DNA from: Enoplolaimus lenunculus
Lineage: Eukaryota; Nematoda; Enoplea; Enoplida; Thoracostomopsidae
DNA length: 64,000 bases
Direction: 5' to 3'
Assembly (NCBI GenBank): GCA_030248215.1
Contig: JASANG010001006.1
Coordinates: 248,001-312,000, forward strand
The position numbers and the translations under genes were made by a program. The notes under the pieces were generated by a model. It saw only the letters and a program-made list of their open reading frames with translations, did no database searches and had not been told where the DNA came from. Below are positions 59,437 to 64,000 of this stretch, one piece after another. How positions within the stretch are numbered: the stretch's first letter is position 1; every line of letters starts with the position of its first letter.

Positions 59437-59532
59437 TAGAGTCAAATTCGACTCCGCCAGAGTCAAATTCGACTGACAGTCCGGATAATCCTATTTCAGA
59501 GAGAGTCAATTTGACTCACCATTTTTTCAGTG
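59437..59532. mobile_element. MITE family A, internally deleted, in receptor intron
   Basis: Central GAGTCAAATTCGACTCC and right end CACCATTTTTTCAGTG only. Confidence 0.65.
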
Positions 59533-59793
59533 CACATTTACTTTAATTTGACAACTGAAACATCTCAACACGCTAATTGTTCAGGTCAGCTCAAACAAAT
59601 ACTAGAATGACAGTGGAGTTTCAATCACAGTATTGTTAATACAACTTGGTCACGGGATATATTTATAAACTTGAAGATAAAGCTCAAGTTTGCAAACAAC
59701 AATTTTCCGATTTAAGCCTTGCCTAAAACTGTTATATACAAACGAAAAACAAGCAGAAAATTGCTATAAGTGGCATGACTGAGCGCTTATTAC

Positions 59794-59848
59794 CTGAATA
59801 ATAACATATTCATAATCGGTCCAGAATCGATCCGTACTGTACTGGGAA
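59794..59848 (-). CDS. CTLD exon 2 of the receptor
   Basis: 55 nt between CAATTATTTTAG and TTCAG|GTAATA. The only length class that fits (phase 2 in, phase 0 out) is met. Encodes SQYSTDRFWTDYEYVIIQ; FWTDY resembles the F-W-x-G/D block of CTLDs. Confidence 0.55.
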
Positions 59849-60362
59849 CTAAAATAATTGATTCATTTTAAGTTTCATACACCCAAATGGATCAAAATTA
59901 AGATTTCGTATTAATGTTTAACACTAAAATCGTGCTTGTTTTCTTGATTGCTTCGATTGCGTGATTTTTCATTATTTTATCTTGCGAGACACAATTTTAA
60001 TTTCTCGATTTGCCGCTGGGTTTGAGCATTATTGATGGTTTTTGACGAGTAAAAATAGATTTCGTTGCTTCAAGTTTAAACTAGTAAACGTGGTTGCAAA
60101 TTTGCAATACGAAAATATTCGTCACAGAACTTTTTAAGAAAGTGTTTATAGGTATATGCTGTCTCTTGTTTATATATAAAAGGACCATTACAACAGCTGG
60201 AAAACTGCCCGAAATACGAATGTTGGGCCAGAGGCGTAAGAACTTTGAAAACAAACCATTCAGTGAAAAAATGTAACAGGATAATATTCACATTGCACCT
60301 ATCACCGTTATCTTCTATTGCAAAAACTGCAATATTGCAAAAACTGCAATATCGCAAGTTAC

Positions 60363-60501
60363 CTGTTGATCACATTGTGCAGAAGTTGCAGCGAATAATT
60401 GTCTAGCCATGTTGCCAGTGTCATATTGTACGCAAGACACAAATCGTTCGCAGCCTTCCTATCGCGGACTCGATAAGGTGGAACGAAATACATTGGTTCT
60501 T
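60363..60501 (-). CDS. CTLD exon 1 of the receptor
   Basis: 139 nt between TATTTTTAG and AACAG|GTAACT, phase 1 in and phase 2 out. Encodes EPMYFVPPYRVRDRKAANDL, then CLAYNMTLATWLDNYSLQLL. The A-x-x-x-C...LAT pattern is that of the first helices of C-type-lectin-like (or Link) modules. Confidence 0.6.
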
Positions 60502-60942
60502 CTAAAAATAAAAAATTTGTTAAAACTATTACGTTGCACGAATTTACTAAAATACTAATTGCAGTTGAAGATTTTAGCTAAAGCTGTCGAATCGTTCAGC
60601 AAACCCAAACATAGTTTTTTGCAATACATATAAAGCAGATTGCATTTTATAACAATTACTTGGTATTTCGTGTTGAAATAGGCGGAAATTTGCAATTTTC
60701 GGCTTTGTATGCTTGTAAACTCCGGTGTTCTGGATAAATTATCATGTTTTAGTTCTTTTTAAGCTGTGTTCGAGGTTTGAACATTTACTAATTGTTCAAT
60801 TTGCTAAAACAACACTTAAGATTGTAAATTTTGACGGTATAAAAGGTTAAATCTGGGCTTAAAACCTGGCAATTTATAAAATATTGAAAATTATTTAAAA
60901 ATTTTTTGTAAAAGGACTAGTTGTAAATTATAAAATTCTGGG

Positions 60943-61100
60943 GTCCGTTTAAAGATCAGGGGCGGAACGTTCTTCTGTGGGACTGCCATCGAGTAAGCTT
61001 AAGGTTTAGACTAATTTTTTGCTTGGCTTAGGCTTAGGCTTAGGCTTAGGCTTAGGAATGTGCTTACAATACTGTTCCGCCCCCGTTGTATACAATGGCC
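60943..61100 (+). mobile_element. MITE family B1 in receptor intron
   Basis: GTCCGTTTAAAGATCAGGGG to CCCCCGTTGTATACAATGGCC. One continuous array of about five GGCTTA units. Confidence 0.8.
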
Positions 61101-61104
61101 AATT

Positions 61105-61440
61105 CTGGTAGCGTTTAATGGGTGAATATAAAAGAGCAGTGCGCAATAGTTACTAAGAGGGCTCTGACAGCTGCTATGTGCTCAGAATGTTTCTTTAAAA
61201 AGCCATAAGTTTATTTTTTGTTTTTACATATTTCTAGTGGAATTGTGCAGACTTCCTGAAACCCGCCCTATACCTTTTGTTGTAATATTGTCGGAGGTAT
61301 TGTGCTTTTGCTGTCAGCTTAAGTAATTTGGAAGGCGTTGCGAGGAGGTCCGAGCGTACCTTGCAGTGTTACAAATCAGCGTTGCACAAAGCACACTTTT
61401 TTTGAACAGTATGCACCCAGTTGCATACTATTGGTTAAGA
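61105..61440. other. Receptor intron, nothing else recognised
   Basis: Ordinary AT-rich intron sequence. Confidence 0.4.
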
Positions 61441-61446
61441 GTCATT

Positions 61447-61809
61447 GGCTGGGTTTCTAAAATGTTACTTAATTATTGACGTGAGCTATGCTTAAGTAAT
61501 TAGTTAAGTCGCCGACTTATGTAAATACTTCACTTTTCGAACAAAACAGGTAAACACCTAATGTGAGTCATTATCATAACAAAAAAGTATTAGTTTTTCT
61601 TTATGAGGCACCACGATTTTACAACTTCAGTTGAACCAAGTTTTGTATACCTGAACAGATAATTTGTAATCTATCGGATTTAGTCAGCAGGTTAAGTATT
61701 TACTTAACTTAAGTACGATTTTAAAAACGACAAAATGGCTAAGTAATTAGTTAGCACGTGAGTACTTAAGTACCAAGTGATACTTAAAAAGGGTTTCAGA
61801 AACCCAGCC
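61447..61809. mobile_element. MITE family I (PIF/Harbinger-like)
   Basis: GGCTGGGTTTCTAAAA at the left and GGGTTTCAGAAACCCAGCC at the right, with ATT on both sides (61444-61446, 61810-61812), a 3-bp target duplication. The interior has repeated TTAAGTA words. It ends 47 bp from the sushi 1 exon's donor. Confidence 0.7.
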
Positions 61810-61855
61810 ATTATCACTTATTATCTGCGAACAAATACATAAATATCCTACTTAC

Positions 61856-62120
61856 CAAGGCATGTAAATGGTTGAAAGTCATTCCAACTGCCGTCAGGGT
61901 AACATTCGTACGATCCTTCGGTGTTTGATTCGTTTTCATAATAACCTGGCAAACAGTGAATTGTTACAATTTCGCCCGGAGTATAGCTGTCTTTGTCTTC
62001 AGTAAATTGTGTGAAATTTGTTTGCGGTCGTAAACAGCTGATCGAAATTATTGGTGTAGCGCCTAAAATAAAAAAAGACAAAAATAAACAAGTTTGCGTT
62101 TTATTTCTATCTTTTAGCAT
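61856..62120 (-). CDS. First coding exon of the receptor: signal peptide and sushi domain 1
   Basis: ATG at 62120 gives MLKDRNKTQT followed by a hydrophobic core (CLFLSFFIL) and GATP, a good signal peptide. It then encodes a sushi module with four cysteines: ISISCLRPQ, TIHCLPGYY, SYECYPDGSW, QPFTC. The exon ends CTTG|GTAAGT in phase 1. Alternatively TTTTTTATTTTAG at 62063-62075 could be a splice acceptor, starting the exon at 62062 in the same frame (207 nt, phase 1). I prefer the ATG because the reading is a convincing leader and a TATAAA lies upstream. Confidence 0.75.
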
Positions 62121-62207
62121 GGGTTGATAATACTCTTGAACAACAGCGCGCAACTGGGTACATTCTGTGTAAAAAAATGTACGATGGATTTTTGCTTGAC
62201 CCACATG

Positions 62208-62213
62208 TTTATA
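62208..62213 (-). promoter_or_regulatory. Possible TATA box of the receptor gene
   Basis: TATAAA on the minus strand about 90 nt upstream of the ATG at 62120, leaving room for a 5' leader of about 60 nt. Chance occurrence cannot be excluded in AT-rich DNA. Confidence 0.35.
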
Positions 62214-62499
62214 GGCGGATAATAAACCAATATATATGTCGAATCTGAACTGTTGCGTTAATCTTCAACGTGAATTTGCTCAGATTTTATTTTTAAAGAC
62301 TAAATTTACTGTATATTTGAGATGGTAAATACCACTTTAAAATGAGATGGTCGGGCTAAAACGCAACGAGTGCTGGTACCTTTGGTACAACGCAAGATGT
62401 AACTTGCATACTTTGGCCTATAGATTTAATCACCAAACCCTTACTTTAAGCAATCAACAAGTATAAGTGTATACTGTAGTGTGTTAGTTAATTTAGTTC

Positions 62500-63588
62500 G
62501 AGAGGGTATAACCTCCCACAAGGTTATTCCTGTAAAGATTAACACTCCTTTTTCCTTGCCTTCAGAAATTTCGGAAGCGGATATATCCTCCCAATCCCAC
62601 TCTTGTATACGTCAATTATCCATCATTTTCATAGTAGAGGCGTATATATAAGGTAGGTTACCCTGGATCGAAAGTCCTTGCCACCCATCCTTGGCGGGTA
62701 CTCCTTATGGTTTGATCGAGGTTGGCTACTAGGTCTAGTTATGCTACTCCGCCCGATCACGTCCGGGATGGGTTTCCCATCTCGGGCTCGCAATGTATAC
62801 ACCATCTGAACGCAAACACTTATCGCTACCGGATCGTTGAATAAAATGTCGCGCGCAATTCCGTACGATAAAAATTCCTCGCCGGCTGCGAGCCGGCGAA
62901 CGCTTCCGAAACACCGATTATCCCGAAAAAGATTTGGGGCTAGGAGACTCTTATCCTCGCGCATTCCTGCCCCCAGATAAACTTTCTGACCACCGCGGCA
63001 AAATTACATTGACCATCCAGTGGGCAGGCAAAATTCGGAGTGCGGGGAAAAATAAATTCTTGGTAAAAAGGAGTTGGTCAAAAAGGAAAAAGAAAAATTG
63101 GGAACCCGCACCGCCTATTTCTAAGGCTGTAGAAATTTTTACTGTACTCAACAATTATTCAATACTCAGCGCTCAAAAATCACCCGGGAAAAAGAAAAAG
63201 GAAAAAGGAAAAAGAAAAAATATCCGTCTCCGGTCCGGACACGATAACGAATTCCGACCCGGACTTGCTCGGTAGCGACCCGCGCAAGTCTGGGTCCGAA
63301 ATAACAAAAATATTCCCGTCCTGCAGGAATCCAACGAAAACGATAGCGCTATAATCTTGGTAAAAACAACAGTCTCAAAGTCAGCACTAAAACAGAATTT
63401 TCGAACCACCCGGAAATCGTAGGGGCTAATATCCCTCATCAAATTGGACACCTTTGGTTTATTATGAAATTATAACCCAGTATTACATTATGCATTATTC
63501 AATATATCTGTGTCATGTATAAACATTGAGCCATACCTAATGTTCCTAGGTTTCTACCTACAGACTTGACTAAAACAGGGCTCTTTAC
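62500..63588. other. GC-rich island of unknown nature
   Basis: Base composition is clearly richer in G, C and CpG than the rest of the window, especially 62640-63000. A TATATATAAGG lies at 62643-62653 on the plus strand. Minus-strand frames at 62629-62964 and plus-strand frames at 62934-63275 show no family I recognise. It may be the first intron and CpG-rich promoter side of the gene below, or an inserted element. Confidence 0.35.
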
Positions 63589-63816
63589 CTGTTCCGCCTC
63601 TCGCCGTAGCGTGGTTTCCCATGCTGCTACTTCTTCCCGAGCCGGTGGACTTGCCGCCCACCGGCCCCCTTCCGGTGTTGCCGGACGAAACTCTTCCGCG
63701 AACGGATTCAACCGGGCCGACGTTCGAGGTGACACGGGGATTGTTTCCGACGTTGAGGACGCCGACTTCGTCGGTGGAGGAGTTCGCGGCGGGCTATCCT
63801 GAGCACTTTGGTCCAT
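63589..63816 (-). CDS. First coding exon of an unknown gene with a PAM2 motif
   Basis: ATG at 63816 in good context (AAACATGG). Exactly 76 codons run to CAG|GTAAAG, a near-perfect splice donor, phase 0. The peptide is Ser/Pro/Thr-rich (MDQSAQDSPPRTPPP...) and carries ARLNPFAEEFRPAT at residues 35-48. This fits the PAM2 consensus LNPxAxEFxP, which binds the MLLE domain of cytoplasmic poly(A)-binding protein (as in PAIP2, TOB, ataxin-2). A charged segment ending REAEQ follows. No further exon could be placed, so the protein is unnamed. An mRNA-turnover or translation role is an inference from the motif alone; it could also belong to a mobile element. Confidence 0.55.
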
Positions 63817-64000
63817 GTTTGAGCCAAGTCTGTTAGCTTCGTTGTTTGAAATAAAAACGTGAACGGTTTTGACGTTGCTAACAGGTAAATTGCATCAGCC
63901 GAATTAATGCACACGGTTAAATGCGTAATCGTATATTTTTATTTTACCATGAACTGAATGCAATTGGGTTAAAACCACGGTTGAGTCGAGCTAGACTCAA
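63817..64000. other. Upstream flank of the PAM2 exon, nothing recognised
   Basis: Probable 5' leader or promoter of the PAM2 exon. No TATA box or repeat recognised. Confidence 0.35.

Noticed and set aside
700-61100. Interstitial telomere repeats
   Set aside because: TTAGGC tracts are short, interrupted and always inside elements with defined inverted ends, so they belong to MITEs.
62629-62964. 111-codon minus-strand frame in the GC-rich island
   Set aside because: No recognisable domain, no clear splice acceptor joining it to the PAM2 exon. GC-rich DNA gives long chance frames.

Overview
The window is animal nuclear DNA: AT-rich, gene-poor and crowded with short interspersed repeats. Coding exons are split by introns with canonical GT-AG sites. 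It holds a metazoan NET-family zinc-finger gene and a sushi/C-type-lectin receptor gene. My best guess is an invertebrate, possibly a tunicate, but that is an inference from gene families and style, not a proof.

Layout. 1-3.9 kb: intergenic, several MITE families. 3.94-6.59 kb (minus): the large last exon of a NET zinc-finger repressor (vertebrate ZNF703/ZNF503, fly noc/elB). 6.6-28 kb: intergenic, a dense field of non-autonomous TIR elements, among them MITEs carrying TTAGGC hexamer arrays, plus a tRNA-like SINE cluster nested in another repeat at 13.7-14.7 kb. 28.3-29.9 kb: a broken Ty3/Gypsy-like gag-protease fossil. 30-38.8 kb: more repeats, with one MITE nested inside another at 38.6 kb. 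38.8-39.7 kb: a foldback element with long inverted arms. 39.9-43.2 kb: an 18-bp minisatellite with higher-order structure. 43.4-47.1 kb: an apparently complete pogo-type DNA transposon with a two-exon transposase ending in a PHD-like finger and with subterminal repeats at both ends. 47-53.8 kb: intergenic repeats.

53.9-62.1 kb (minus): a gene I assembled exon by exon. It predicts signal peptide - sushi - C-type-lectin-like domain - sushi - threonine-rich stalk - linker - sushi - transmembrane helix - short tail. Exon phases agree at every proposed junction except one uncertain CTLD exon boundary. 62.5-63.85 kb: a GC-richer island holding, on the minus strand, a 76-codon first exon with an excellent PAM2 (poly(A)-binding-protein-binding) motif and a perfect splice donor.

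The genes do not form one pathway. NET is a developmental transcription regulator, the receptor is a cell-surface protein of likely adhesion or immune type, and the rest is mobile DNA. The most interesting objects are the sushi-CTLD-mucin receptor with its triplet-repeat-coded stalk, the PAM2 exon, the intact pogo element and the minisatellite.
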